NCBI GenBank assembly: GCA_904502025.1
Contig: CAJGDJ010000018.1
Location: 1-37,485, forward strand
Direction of reading: 5' to 3'
DNA length: 37,485 bases
Origin: an uncultured Muribaculaceae bacterium
GTDB lineage: Bacteria; Bacteroidota; Bacteroidia; Bacteroidales; Muribaculaceae
Under the pieces are notes generated by a model. That model saw nothing but the letters and a program-made list of their open reading frames with translations, was not told where the DNA came from and made no database searches. Made by a program: the position numbers and the translations under genes. The first letter of the stretch is position 1, and each line of letters opens with the position of its first letter. This document shows, piece by piece, positions 15,362 to 24,459 of this stretch.

Positions 15362-15393
15362 CAAAGATATAATCTTTTTGTTGTAAATGCAAC
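15362..15393 (-). promoter_or_regulatory. Promoter of the his operon
   Basis: On the minus strand GTTG (15393-15390) is followed after 20 bases by TATCTTTG (15369-15362), matching the Bacteroidota TTTG / TAnnTTTG promoter with its usual 19-21-base spacing. Transcription should start near 15356, upstream of the leader peptide. Confidence 0.75.
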
Positions 15394-15414
15394 ACTTTTT
15401 GTGGAAAATTGTCA

Positions 15415-15460
15415 AAAAGAGTAATGACTATCAAGATTTCTCGATAGTCATTACTCTTTT
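15415..15460. terminator. Strong terminator stem-loop
   Basis: A perfect 18-bp stem (15415-15432 with 15443-15460) with a 10-base loop, ending in an A run on one side and a T run on the other. It lies just after the stop codon of the decayed T9SS protein gene and just before the his promoter, and so insulates the his operon. Confidence 0.88.
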
Positions 15461-15486
15461 GATGTAAAAAATAACAATCAATGATG

Positions 15487-17426
15487 TTATTTTACAATTT
15501 TAATAGTGGTTGTAGCACCATTTACAGTGATTGTTGTAACGTAGATGCCGTTTGCAAGTTCTGAGATGTTGAGAGATGAGACCTCAGTTGTACACTTAAC
15601 CAATGTACCGCTTGTTGTATATACATTGATGTTTGCTGCTACATTGCTATTGATAGTTTGAGTTGTAGAGTTGTAAGTGAAGTTGTTAGCATTAGCGTCG
15701 ATGTTTGCAATACCATCTACACCTGAGTTATATACGATGGCATTTGATTCTGCTGATTCAGAGATACCATCAACTGCTGTAACATAATATCTAACACTTG
15801 TGGCATTTGCTACTGTGTATTGAGTATCGGTAAGACCTGTCGCAATTTTCTCACCATCTTTATACACATTGTATGTATTAGTGATTAGTCCGGCTTTTGG
15901 TGACTTAGTTTTGTCGATAGTTTTGTCGTCAGACATAAGTGTAGCTGATATACGCCAGTTATAGTCCTGTTTGTTTTTTTCTTCATTGAGTACCAAGAAG
16001 AACCAGACGTAGAATAAACATTGCTATACATTTCAACAGCAGGTCCACCGTCCATAACCAACATCGCAACACCGGTAGGACCATCAATCATGTAGCCTAC
16101 ACCAACTACCAAACCGGCAGGGATTACAACCGGATTGTCAAGGCGAACAGTGTTATAACCAGCAACCAAGTTATTAGTGTTTACTGGTTGTGAATATATG
16201 ATGTTGTCGCCATACATTACTACCGCATTGAGTGAATATACGTTGTTAGTGGCAAGTTTGAAACGAATGTGAGATACTTTCATACCCACTTTGTCGGCGA
16301 GATCTTCAACTGAATAACGAGTGATTGCATAGAATCCACTGCCAGAGCCTGACAATTGGAATGCGTTGTCGGTATCGCCAGTTTCATAGCTCAAAACTGT
16401 AGCTTCATTTGTGTCGCTCCAAGAAAGGATTAGATCATCGTTTTCAACTGAACCAGAGAGGTCAAATGGAGCTGGATTTTTTTGTTCCACAGTGTTAGAG
16501 AATGTCAATTTTTCAGAGCGAGGAGACTCCCAACCATTGCTGTAAACTGCAGAGATTTCATAGATGTATGGACCGTATTTGGTCAACGTTTCGTTGTATT
16601 TGAAATCAGTAGTTGTTGCAACAAGTGAGTTGTTGCAGTAAACATTGAATTTAGCAGCTGTTACATTGTTGGTCGTAGCTGATTTAGTGTTTATAACAAA
16701 TGCTGATTCAATCTCTTTGGTTGGAACATTGCCAAGTTTGTAAGATTTTGATTGATAATTGCTTGCAGGCATAGCAGTAGCAGGGGTTGCAAGGGCTCCA
16801 ATTACGATGTTGTAATCGTTTGCAGTAGAGTTTGTTGTGCCTAATTTCATTCAGTTGGCACCATTTGTAAGACTAATAAGTGCACCATTTTCTACAAGTG
16901 GACCTTCATCAATTACCAATGGGCTTGAGCCTCCGGTCATAGTGAGCGTATAAGCAATATAAAGATCTTCTTCTCCTGTTATTTCGACAGCAGTAGGAAG
17001 CTCAGCATAGAATGTATAGCCGGGGGTATAAATACCCGATGCAATAGTAGTTTCGGCAATAACGGCACCATTTGCACCATATATACCAATCTTAAAATCT
17101 CCAACTTCTTCATAAATCAAACCGGTCAAACGACCAATAGAGTAACCTTTTAAGTTAGCAAGTTCTGTAGCTGTAAATTTAGTACCGGTCATTACCGTCA
17201 TATCTTCGTCAAAACCGATAAGGTAAGCAGGACTATTATAGTGTTTTATTTCTGCATCCATGCTCCATGAAACCTCAAATTTCTTTGACTTTTCGTCAAA
17301 CATAGCGTTTTCAATGAATGGTGCACGGTAGTTTTCAGGAAGCACAACTTTTAAGATTGCTGAAGATGCGTCAGATGTAGCACCATCTTCGCCTACTGCA
17401 AAAACACTATATTCATAAAATAATTT
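15487..17426 (-). pseudogene. Decayed T9SS-exported modular protein gene
   Basis: Three consecutive fragments read as one protein. The first (from about 17426, before any Met codon; first ATG at 17345) starts in the middle of a fibronectin-like domain (FYEYSVFAVGEDG). It ends at an in-frame TGA (16851-16853) followed at once by MKLGTTNSTANDYN in the same frame, so a Trp codon probably became a stop. The second fragment shifts frame at a run of seven T on the plus strand (15974-15980). One more base there would continue it into KNKQDYNWRISATL. The third carries a fibronectin-like end and a C-terminal T9SS sorting domain ending in GIYVTTITVNGATTTIKIVK. The start, signal peptide and upstream domains are missing. 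Intact relatives would be cell-surface or secreted adhesin-like proteins. A sequencing error could explain the frameshift but not the missing 5' end. Confidence 0.8.
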
Positions 17427-17639
17427 TGTTAATATAGTTATTAAAGTTTATTTCAAAATCACAAAAAGAGCGACAAAATTACGACTTTTTTTGTGTGACT
17501 AAAATTATTTTTACAAATCTTAATTTTTTGTAATACTTATGTGTGATTATGACCCATTCGGCCAATTACAAGATATAGAAGATAATGTAGGCTGAAACAA
17601 AAATTAAGAGTAATTTAATTAAGGTTGTCTTAAAATAAT

Positions 17640-17647
17640 TATCTTTG
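17640..17647 (+). promoter_or_regulatory. -7 promoter element of the prmC-recX-comF operon
   Basis: TATCTTTG fits TAnnTTTG and lies 16 bases before the TTG start of prmC, implying a very short leader. I see no good -33 box at the expected distance. The rest of 17427-17639 holds no gene that I can support. Confidence 0.5.
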
Positions 17648-17663
17648 CCAAAAAATAAATAGA

Positions 17664-18527
17664 TTGACACTTAAGGAAAAAATAAAGGAGATAAAGGCAC
17701 GACTTGTTGTAGTTGTGGGTGAGCGTGAAGCATATTGGATAACTCGCGACATCATAGATGATGCTATGGGTTATTCTGAAGTTGAAATGCTCATTAAGGG
17801 CGATGAGGTGTTGAGTGATTTTGTGAAGAAAAAACTTGACGCAATTGTGGAACGTGTGGAGCAAGGCGAGCCAATTCAATATGTACTTGGTTGGGCAAGA
17901 TTTGAGGGTAATCGCTATAAAGTTACATGCGACACGCTTATACCTCGTCCTGAAACACAAGAACTTGTAGATATGATAATTTTACGTCATGGCAAAGAAA
18001 AGGATTTGCGAGTGATTGACGTAGGAACCGGAAGTGGCTGTATTGCCATCTCTCTTGCTCGTGGATTGAAATTTCCACAAGTTAGTGCGATAGATATTTC
18101 ACAAAAAGCCATTGATGTAGCTAAAGATAATGCAAAGTCTCTTAATGTTAAAGTGAATTTTGAATGTCGCGATGCGTTGAGATTGCAGGTGGAAAATAAT
18201 GAACGATATAATATAATAGTTAGTAATCCTCCATACATAGCAAATAGTGAACGAGCTAATATGGAGAGCAATGTGCTCGATTATGAGCCGGAAATGGCAT
18301 TATTTGTCCCCGATGAGGCCCCATTGCTATTTTATCGAGCGATTGCCTTATGGGGAATGCAGGTTTTATTCCCCGAAGGAGCGATATATTATGAGATAAA
18401 TCCTCTCTATTCAATAGAAATGCAGTCGATGATGCGAGGTATGGGTTATGTTGATGTCGAAGTTATAGAGGATATGCAGGCTAAAGAGCGTTTTGTGTGT
18501 GCCAAAATGCCTAAAATTAAATGGTAA
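17664..18527 (+). CDS. prmC: Peptide chain release factor N5-glutamine methyltransferase
   Basis: A 287-residue SAM-dependent enzyme that methylates the Gln of the GGQ motif in release factors RF1 and RF2. The SAM-binding motif is VIDVGTGSGCIAIS (GTGSG at 121-125), and the substrate-binding NPPY is at 188-191. The N-terminal helical domain that contacts the release factor is present, with LIPRPETQELV before the methyltransferase core. The start is a TTG at 17664: there is no in-frame ATG near it, the next Met is residue 35, and the predicted promoter lies immediately upstream. The stop overlaps recX (TAATG). Confidence 0.95.
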   Translation: MTLKEKIKEIKARLVVVVGEREAYWITRDIIDDAMGYSEVEMLIKGDEVLSDFVKKKLDAIVERVEQGEPIQYVLGWARFEGNRYKVTCDTLIPRPETQELVDMIILRHGKEKDLRVIDVGTGSGCIAISLARGLKFPQVSAIDISQKAIDVAKDNAKSLNVKVNFECRDALRLQVENNERYNIIVSNPPYIANSERANMESNVLDYEPEMALFVPDEAPLLFYRAIALWGMQVLFPEGAIYYEINPLYSIEMQSMMRGMGYVDVEVIEDMQAKERFVCAKMPKIKW

Positions 18528-19015
18528 TGACTACTTCTAAAGGCAAAAAAAAGATAACGCCACAAGAGGCATTGATGCGATTGGAGGCATTGTGTGCCAA
18601 GTCTGAGCAATGTACATTGGATTTGCGACAAAAACTTTATCGCTGGGAAATATCATCGAGAGATAGCGAAAAAGTTATCAAAAAATTAGTAGAAACTCGA
18701 TTTGTTGATGATGCACGATTCGCAGTGGCGTATTGTAGAGATAAGTATCGATTTAATCGTTGGGGACGAATGAAAATTGTATATGGATTGCGAGCAAAGC
18801 AAATTTCAAGTCATGATATACAAGAAGCCCTAAAGATAATTGATGATAAAGAATATGAGGATATATTAGTTTCGGTAGTAAAAACAAAAGCCTCTACGAT
18901 AAAAGATGTTGATACATACGAGGGACGAACTCGTTTGTTTCGTGCTGTGGCTTCACGAGGATATGAATCGGCATTAATTGCTAAAATAATAAAAAATCAG
19001 AGTCTATGGACTTAA
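18521..19015 (+). CDS. recX: RecX family regulatory protein
   Basis: A 164-residue basic helical protein with the three-helix repeats of RecX, which modulates RecA filaments. Characteristic pieces are ALMRLEALCAKSEQC at the N terminus, VIKKLVETRFVDDARFAVAY in the middle and RAKQISSHDIQEAL after it. The third repeat ends in RLFRAVASRGYESALIAKII. Two starts are possible: ATG at 18521, or ATG at 18527, which forms a TAATG overlap with the prmC stop. recA is not in the window. The 3' end overlaps comF by 10 bases. Confidence 0.9.
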   Translation: MVMTTSKGKKKITPQEALMRLEALCAKSEQCTLDLRQKLYRWEISSRDSEKVIKKLVETRFVDDARFAVAYCRDKYRFNRWGRMKIVYGLRAKQISSHDIQEALKIIDDKEYEDILVSVVKTKASTIKDVDTYEGRTRLFRAVASRGYESALIAKIIKNQSLWT

Positions 19016-19716
19016 TGTGGCTCAAAGAGTGGGGCGATGATGCGTTAAGGGTCATATATCCTAAAGTGTGTGAGGTGTGTGGTAGGGCATTGACTCGAGG
19101 AGAGGACATTTTGTGCCTTCATTGTAATGTGGATATGCCTCGCACAAACCTACATCTTGACAATTTTAATACTATTCATCAACGGCTTGCCGGCAAGGCC
19201 CCGATTGAACGAGCAACGGGCTATTTTTATTATTATAGAGATAGTGATTATGCTCGATTGGTGCAAAAGTCGAAATATAATAATCGTCCGGTTATTATCG
19301 AAAAGCTTGCCACTAAAATGGTTAATGAGATAAAATCAAGCGGATTTTTTGATGATATAGATATGATTCAGCCGGTGCCTATGTATTGGCTGAAAAAGAT
19401 AATTAGAGGATATAATCAAAGTGAAGTATTGGCCTCTGCGATAGCCAAAGAAATGGGGGTGGAAGTTGCTGATTGCTTAAAGGCACGTAGGGCTCATAAA
19501 ACACAAACACGAAAAAATCGTGTAGAACGATGGGAAAATACAAAAGATATTTTCAAGATTAAAAATGCAACTGTATTAAATCATAAACATATCCTTGTAG
19601 TTGATGATGTGATTACAACCGGGGCTACGATTCTTGCGTGTTGTGAGGAGATACATCGCGAGTCGCCCACAACCCGCATCAGCGTGCTATCGTTAGGCGT
19701 TACACATTTGCAATAA
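19006..19716 (+). CDS. comF: ComF family phosphoribosyltransferase-like protein
   Basis: A 236-residue protein with an N-terminal zinc-finger-like cluster (Cys22, Cys25, Cys37, Cys40) and a C-terminal type I phosphoribosyltransferase fold. The PRPP-binding motif is VVDDVITTGAT at 198-208. ComFC proteins are needed for uptake of transforming DNA in naturally competent bacteria and are widespread beyond them, so a role in DNA uptake or recycling is possible but not shown. It overlaps recX and is the last gene of the plus-strand operon. murI converges 13 bases past its stop. Confidence 0.92.
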   Translation: MDLMWLKEWGDDALRVIYPKVCEVCGRALTRGEDILCLHCNVDMPRTNLHLDNFNTIHQRLAGKAPIERATGYFYYYRDSDYARLVQKSKYNNRPVIIEKLATKMVNEIKSSGFFDDIDMIQPVPMYWLKKIIRGYNQSEVLASAIAKEMGVEVADCLKARRAHKTQTRKNRVERWENTKDIFKIKNATVLNHKHILVVDDVITTGATILACCEEIHRESPTTRISVLSLGVTHLQ

Positions 19717-19728
19717 AAAAGGATAAAA

Positions 19729-20568
19729 TCATTTCAATTCAATTTGTGTTGCTGAAATTGGACGATTGAGGAATAAACTTGCCATTTCGGAAAATTTTGT
19801 GGTGTTTTCGGTTGTTAGATATTGAGTGTTGCCACCACGAGTGCAACGAGCATCTATTTCGGGGTGACGTAGCATATAGTCAACAAGGCTTTCAGCGATA
19901 ATTTCACCTTGTTTTATCACTTGTGCTGATTGTGGCACATATTGACGAATTTTATCATATAATAATGGATAATGAGTGCAAGCGAGAAGCACTGTGTCAA
20001 TGTCGGGTTGTTTGGCAAAAAGATTGTCAACCTCTTGTTTAACGAAATAGTCGGCTCCGGGACGGTCGGCCTCTCGATTTTCAACCAAAGGAACCCACAT
20101 TGGACAACCGTTACCATAGGTATGAAATGTGGGGTGTAGTTTGGCAATTTCTATATCGTATGATTGACTTTGTATTGTTCCCGGAGTGCCAAATACACCA
20201 ACATTGCCGTTTTTAGAAATCTTGCCAACCTTTTCAACAGTGGGACGAATAACTCCAAGTACTCGACGATTAGGGTCTATTTGTGGTAAATCTTTTTGTT
20301 GAATTGTGCGTAGAGCCTTTGCCGATGCAGTGTTGCATGCAAGTATAACTAAATGGCAGCCTTGCTCAAAAAGATAGTTTACGGCTTGTAGAGTGAAACG
20401 ATAAACGATGTCGAATGAACGTGTTCCGTATGGTGCTCGTGCATTGTCGCCAAGATATATGTAGTTATAGTTGGGCATTGCACGTTGTATTTCGCTCAAG
20501 ATAGTTAGTCCACCATACCCAGAGTCGAATACACCTATTGGTCCTGGTTTATCGCTTAAATGTTTCAT
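19729..20568 (-). CDS. murI: Glutamate racemase
   Basis: A 279-residue cofactor-independent racemase making D-glutamate for peptidoglycan. The N terminus PIGVFDSGYGGLTIL includes the catalytic-site Asp15 and Ser16. The two catalytic cysteines are Cys78 in ILACNTASAK and Cys197 in LLACTHYPLL. YLGDNARAPYG at 38-48 is also typical. It lies downstream of the skp/ompH genes but is separated from them by a terminator and has its own promoter. Confidence 0.97.
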   Translation of the reverse strand: MKHLSDKPGPIGVFDSGYGGLTILSEIQRAMPNYNYIYLGDNARAPYGTRSFDIVYRFTLQAVNYLFEQGCHLVILACNTASAKALRTIQQKDLPQIDPNRRVLGVIRPTVEKVGKISKNGNVGVFGTPGTIQSQSYDIEIAKLHPTFHTYGNGCPMWVPLVENREADRPGADYFVKQEVDNLFAKQPDIDTVLLACTHYPLLYDKIRQYVPQSAQVIKQGEIIAESLVDYMLRHPEIDARCTRGGNTQYLTTENTTKFSEMASLFLNRPISATQIELK

Positions 20569-20572
20569 ACTG

Positions 20573-20603
20573 CAAATTTACAACATCTCCGTATAAAAAC
20601 AAA
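20573..20603 (-). promoter_or_regulatory. Promoter of murI
   Basis: On the minus strand TTTG (20603-20600), a 19-base spacer and TAAATTTG (20580-20573) match the Bacteroidota promoter consensus. The -7 box ends four bases before the murI ATG, so the transcript may be leaderless or nearly so. The -33 box lies in the U-tract of the upstream terminator. Confidence 0.65.
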
Positions 20604-20605
20604 AA

Positions 20606-20633
20606 AAACGGATAGAACAAAGTCTATCCGTTT
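20606..20633 (-). terminator. Terminator of the bamA-skp operon
   Basis: A perfect 11-bp stem (20606-20616 with 20623-20633) with a 6-base loop. On the minus strand it is followed by a run of eight T in all and further T-rich sequence. It lies 23 bases past the stop codon of the last skp/ompH gene. Confidence 0.88.
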
Positions 20634-20655
20634 AGATATATATTTTGAAGTTTTA

Positions 20656-21159
20656 TTATTTTAATCCGAGTTTAGTTTTTACCAACGGAGTAACGTCGAT
20701 AACATCATCACCGGTGTAAATAGCAACGCCTTCGGGAAGAATTGCGGTAAAATTGTTTTCTTTACCAACAGCTTTAATGGCAATCATGATTTTTTCACGA
20801 ATAGGAGCGATGAGTTGTTGTTGTTGTTGTTGTATGTCACGTTCAGCTGTTTGTACGAATTGTTGATATTTAGTATCCAATTCTTGAATTTCTTGAATTC
20901 GACGTTCTTTGATTGATGCAGGAGTGGTAGCATCTTTTTCTAATGTTTGATATTCTGCATATTTCTTTTGAAGCTCTTCTTGAAGTTTTTTAATCTCGCC
21001 TTCATACATTTTAGTCTTTTCTTGAAGTTGGGTTTGTACTTGAGCTGTTTCTGGCATTACTTGAAATACAGAGTCAGCAGATATAACACCGATTTTAGTT
21101 TGTGCCATAGCACACATTGGAATCGCAATCATGATTGCGAGAAGAATTTTCTTAATCAT
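20656..21159 (-). CDS. OmpH/Skp family periplasmic chaperone (copy 1)
   Basis: A 167-residue protein with a signal peptide (KKILLAIMIAIPMCAMAQ) and a long coiled-coil-forming middle, the tentacles of Skp-type trimers that carry unfolded outer-membrane proteins across the periplasm. The start of the mature part, TKIGVISADSVFQVMPE, is typical. Residues about 110-115 are six Gln in a row, encoded by six CAA codons. It is paired with a second copy just upstream and follows bamA, the insertion machine that Skp serves. Confidence 0.9.
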   Translation of the reverse strand: MIKKILLAIMIAIPMCAMAQTKIGVISADSVFQVMPETAQVQTQLQEKTKMYEGEIKKLQEELQKKYAEYQTLEKDATTPASIKERRIQEIQELDTKYQQFVQTAERDIQQQQQQLIAPIREKIMIAIKAVGKENNFTAILPEGVAIYTGDDVIDVTPLVKTKLGLK

Positions 21160-21214
21160 TTTCTTATAATGTGATTTTTAGTTATAAATTCAGTTAATTG
21201 TAAAAATATTAATG

Positions 21215-21222
21215 CAAAGTTA
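21215..21222 (-). promoter_or_regulatory. Possible internal -7 element before the last skp gene
   Basis: Minus-strand TAACTTTG matches TAnnTTTG in the 69-base gap between the two skp/ompH genes. No clear -33 box is seen, so this may be an internal promoter or chance. Confidence 0.4.
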
Positions 21223-21228
21223 GCTTAT

Positions 21229-21744
21229 TTATTTTGAATAACCTAATTTAGTCAATACTTCGTTGCTTACATCAATGCGAGGAGACGCAAAAACAATGCT
21301 TGTTGAAGATGCTCGATCGAAAATTACTTGATAGCCTTTTTCTTCCGACACTTTTTTTACTGCGTTATAAACATCTTCTTGAATAGGTTTAAGTAGGCTT
21401 TGGCGTTTCTTTGTCATTTCACCGTCTTGACCAAAATATTTGTTGCGAAGCTCAACAGCTTCTTTCTCTTTAGTGGTTATTTCTTCTTCTTTTTTCTTTT
21501 TTTGGTCATCGGTAAGGAATACCATATCGGCTTGATAGTTTTTGTAGAGAGTTTCTGCTTCTTTGAATTTAGCCTCAACTTCTTTTTGCCAACGTTGTGA
21601 TAGCTGATTTAACTGCTCGTTTGCCATTTCATATTGAGGAATGTTTTTGAGTATATATTCCATATCAACAAGTGCAAATTTTTGAGCAGTAGCACCGATG
21701 GTGCATACAATTATTGTCAATAATGCTAATACTGTTTTTTTCAT
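21229..21744 (-). CDS. OmpH/Skp family periplasmic chaperone (copy 2)
   Basis: A 171-residue Skp-like protein with a signal peptide (KKTVLALLTIIVCTIGATAQ) and a strongly charged coiled-coil stretch rich in Lys and Glu around residues 45-105. FALVDMEYILKNIPQYEMAN at the mature N terminus and VIFDRASSTSIVFASPRIDV near the C terminus are typical of the Bacteroidota form. It is related to, but clearly diverged from, the copy downstream. The gene lies 74 bases after bamA. Confidence 0.9.
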   Translation of the reverse strand: MKKTVLALLTIIVCTIGATAQKFALVDMEYILKNIPQYEMANEQLNQLSQRWQKEVEAKFKEAETLYKNYQADMVFLTDDQKKKKEEEITTKEKEAVELRNKYFGQDGEMTKKRQSLLKPIQEDVYNAVKKVSEEKGYQVIFDRASSTSIVFASPRIDVSNEVLTKLGYSK

Positions 21745-21818
21745 GATTAAATATCGTTTATTGTTACTATGATAATAAGACTATCAGTAGTGAAAAAAGT
21801 TTAGTTAATTATTGTTTT

Positions 21819-24443
21819 TTAGAATTCTTGACCAAGTATGAAGTGGAATTGACTACCTCCTTTTTGCCCGAATACTTTGTCGAAACCGTATGCCCAGTCA
21901 ATACCCATCATACCAATCATTGGTAGGTATATGCGTACGCCGGCTCCGGCACTACGTTTAATGTCGAATGGAGAGAAATCTTTGACAGAAGTCCATGCGT
22001 TACCTCCTTCGGCAAATACCAAGCCATATATTGTGGTTGTGGGTTGAAGTAGGAATGGAAAGTGAAGTTCTACACCAAAACGAGTATAGGCATAACCTTC
22101 TTTGCCCCAAGGTGTGAATTGTCCGTTTTCATAACCACGAAGACCTATTGTTTCGGTTGCGTACGTGTAGCTTCCTGTCATACCATCACCACCCACATAG
22201 AATGTTTCAAATGGAGATTTTAACCACTTGTTGTAGCTTCCGAGCAAACCAAAGTCGGCACGAGTCATCAATACTAATGTCCATTTGCCATAAGGGTCGG
22301 TTAATGGGGTGTATGTACGAGAACGGAATTTTAGTTTCCAATATTCAATCCATTTATAAAGTTCTTTTTTTGAATCGGTAGTGTTCGATTTATAAAGTTC
22401 TTCCCAGTTCTTACCGGGGTTAAACCATGATGCCGGTGGTGTCATTTGTAAATTAAGAGAGAATGAGCTACCACGACGAGTGTAAAGAGGGTTGTCGATA
22501 CTGTTACGAGCAAGAGTTAAACCTAATACAAGTGAATTAGATATACCATTGTTCATATAGTATAAATATTCCCAGTTCTTGAGAGAATACCAATTATAAG
22601 ATAATTCAGATGAGAATGTGAAATAGTCGTCGGGCCAGTTCAATCGTTTGCCAAAACCAACAGTAACATTTGCCATCTGAAGCACTTTATTGGGGTCATA
22701 AGCATTTTGAATGCTGTTTTGGTAATAATCCGAACCGTATCCATATCCGTAGTTGTATCCATAGTTATATCCATATAGATAAGGATTAGACCAGTTGCTG
22801 TTATAATATGATGAGTTTACACCGGTTTGACGGCTGTAGTACGCAGAAACTGAGAATGCGTTTGGTCGTTTACCTCCAAACCATGGATCAAGGAATGAAA
22901 CGCTATATGCTTGATAATATGTGGCATTTGTTTGCACACTGACGGTAAATGTTTGCCCTTCACCTTGTGGTATAATTCCACGATATGAATCGGGACGGAA
23001 TAGGTTTTTCACTGAAAAGTTAGTGAATTTCAGTGCAACTTTCCCAATAACACCTGTTTGCCCCCAACCTAAAGAGAACTCTATTTGGTCGTTTGACTTT
23101 GATTCAAGATCAAGTGTGATGTCAACTGTTCCGTTTTCATCATTAGGGCTAATATCGGGTTGCATGTTTTCAGGGTTGAAATGTCCGGTTTGAGCAATTT
23201 CACGAAGTGAACGCATCAAGTCGTCTTTACTGAAAAGTTCGCCGGGTTTGATGCGAAGTTCGCGACGGATAACTTTTTCATACAAACGGTCGTTCCCGTT
23301 AATTACAATGTTGTTTATGCGAGCTTGAGGCCCTTCAAACATTCGTAATTCAAGGTCGATAGAATCGCCAACGATATTCTTTTCAATTGGAACGAGTTGA
23401 TAGAACAAATAGCCTTTGTTCATATAATAGTTTGAAACAGCATCGTCATCTTCCAATAAGCGTTTGTTGAGCAATTTTTGATTATATACTTCGCCGGGAA
23501 GAATGCCAAGAACGTTTGATAATTCTTGAGATGAGTACAATGTGTTACCTACCCAATTAATATCCTTGATGTAGTATTTTTTACCTTCATCGATAGTAAT
23601 GAAAACGTCGATTGTTTTTTCATTGAATTGGGCAATACTGTCGTGGACAATTTTAGCATCGCGATAACCTTTTTCATTATATTTTTCGATGATGCGATTG
23701 AGGTCGTCGTGATAGTCTGACTCAACATATTTCTTTTGATTAAACAATTCGAGAATATTATTTTTCTCGTTTGTTTTTTTCATAGCTCTTTTTATTGCTG
23801 CGTCGCTTAAAACTTCGTTGCCATCAATGTAAATTTTATGAACTTTTACTTTGTTGTTTTTATTGACATTAATGTCAACAATCATCTCGTTTTGTTTAGA
23901 TAGGTCTTCACGAAGGTCTATTTTTACGGTTGCATTGCTAAACCCTTTTTCGTCGAAATATTTCTCAATGATTTGAGTAGCACGATTGATGATGTTTTGA
24001 GTGATTTGATTGCCGGGCATTAATTGAAGACGTTTTTGAAGGTCTTCTTTCTCTCCCTTTTTCATGCCATAGTAATTTACCTCAGCGATGCGAGGTTGTG
24101 TGCGTAGGGCAAATTCCAACCACACTTTATTTCCGGCAATTTTTTCAACTTTGATTTGTGCTTGAGCAAAAAGTCCCTGCTTCATTAATCGCTTTGCTGC
24201 ATCGGTAATTTCATTGCCCGGAACTTCAATGATGTCACCAATTTTTAAGCCTGAATATCCAATAATAATAAATTCTTCATAATTGCCTTTGCCGGTAACC
24301 TTAATGCCGGCAAGCTCATACTTCTTGGGCATTGTAGAAAAAATCACGGGAGGATTGTATATAGTGTCAACTTGTTCTTGAGCATTGGTGCCAAAAACAA
24401 TTCCACATATAGTTGCAAATAATATTAATAGCTTATATCGCAT
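21819..24443 (-). CDS. bamA: Outer membrane protein assembly factor BamA
   Basis: An 874-residue Omp85 protein with a signal peptide, about five POTRA domains (roughly residues 40-450) and a C-terminal 16-strand beta barrel ending in FHFILGQEF, with the terminal aromatic residue usual for outer-membrane proteins. It inserts and folds other outer-membrane proteins. The barrel includes the conserved GLRGYENGQF stretch, which is the lid-lock loop motif (VRGF/Y type). Residues about 545-570 form an unusual Tyr/Gly-rich loop (YGYNYGYNYGYGYG). It lies between uppS and the two skp/ompH genes, a conserved envelope-biogenesis arrangement. Confidence 0.95.
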   Translation of the reverse strand: MRYKLLILFATICGIVFGTNAQEQVDTIYNPPVIFSTMPKKYELAGIKVTGKGNYEEFIIIGYSGLKIGDIIEVPGNEITDAAKRLMKQGLFAQAQIKVEKIAGNKVWLEFALRTQPRIAEVNYYGMKKGEKEDLQKRLQLMPGNQITQNIINRATQIIEKYFDEKGFSNATVKIDLREDLSKQNEMIVDINVNKNNKVKVHKIYIDGNEVLSDAAIKRAMKKTNEKNNILELFNQKKYVESDYHDDLNRIIEKYNEKGYRDAKIVHDSIAQFNEKTIDVFITIDEGKKYYIKDINWVGNTLYSSQELSNVLGILPGEVYNQKLLNKRLLEDDDAVSNYYMNKGYLFYQLVPIEKNIVGDSIDLELRMFEGPQARINNIVINGNDRLYEKVIRRELRIKPGELFSKDDLMRSLREIAQTGHFNPENMQPDISPNDENGTVDITLDLESKSNDQIEFSLGWGQTGVIGKVALKFTNFSVKNLFRPDSYRGIIPQGEGQTFTVSVQTNATYYQAYSVSFLDPWFGGKRPNAFSVSAYYSRQTGVNSSYYNSNWSNPYLYGYNYGYNYGYGYGSDYYQNSIQNAYDPNKVLQMANVTVGFGKRLNWPDDYFTFSSELSYNWYSLKNWEYLYYMNNGISNSLVLGLTLARNSIDNPLYTRRGSSFSLNLQMTPPASWFNPGKNWEELYKSNTTDSKKELYKWIEYWKLKFRSRTYTPLTDPYGKWTLVLMTRADFGLLGSYNKWLKSPFETFYVGGDGMTGSYTYATETIGLRGYENGQFTPWGKEGYAYTRFGVELHFPFLLQPTTTIYGLVFAEGGNAWTSVKDFSPFDIKRSAGAGVRIYLPMIGMMGIDWAYGFDKVFGQKGGSQFHFILGQEF

Positions 24444-24459
24444 AATGTTGAAAAAGTTA

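Noticed and set aside
15974..15980. Programmed frameshift at the homopolymer
   Set aside because: The gene is also truncated and interrupted by a stop, so decay or a sequencing error is the simpler reading.
16851..16853. TGA read as an amino acid (recoding)
   Set aside because: Other genes here end in TGA normally (for example the HRDC gene), no recoding element is apparent, and the same gene has two other lesions.
22735..22812. Tandem repeats as a CRISPR-like array
   Set aside because: The repeats are very short, without spacers, and in frame within bamA.
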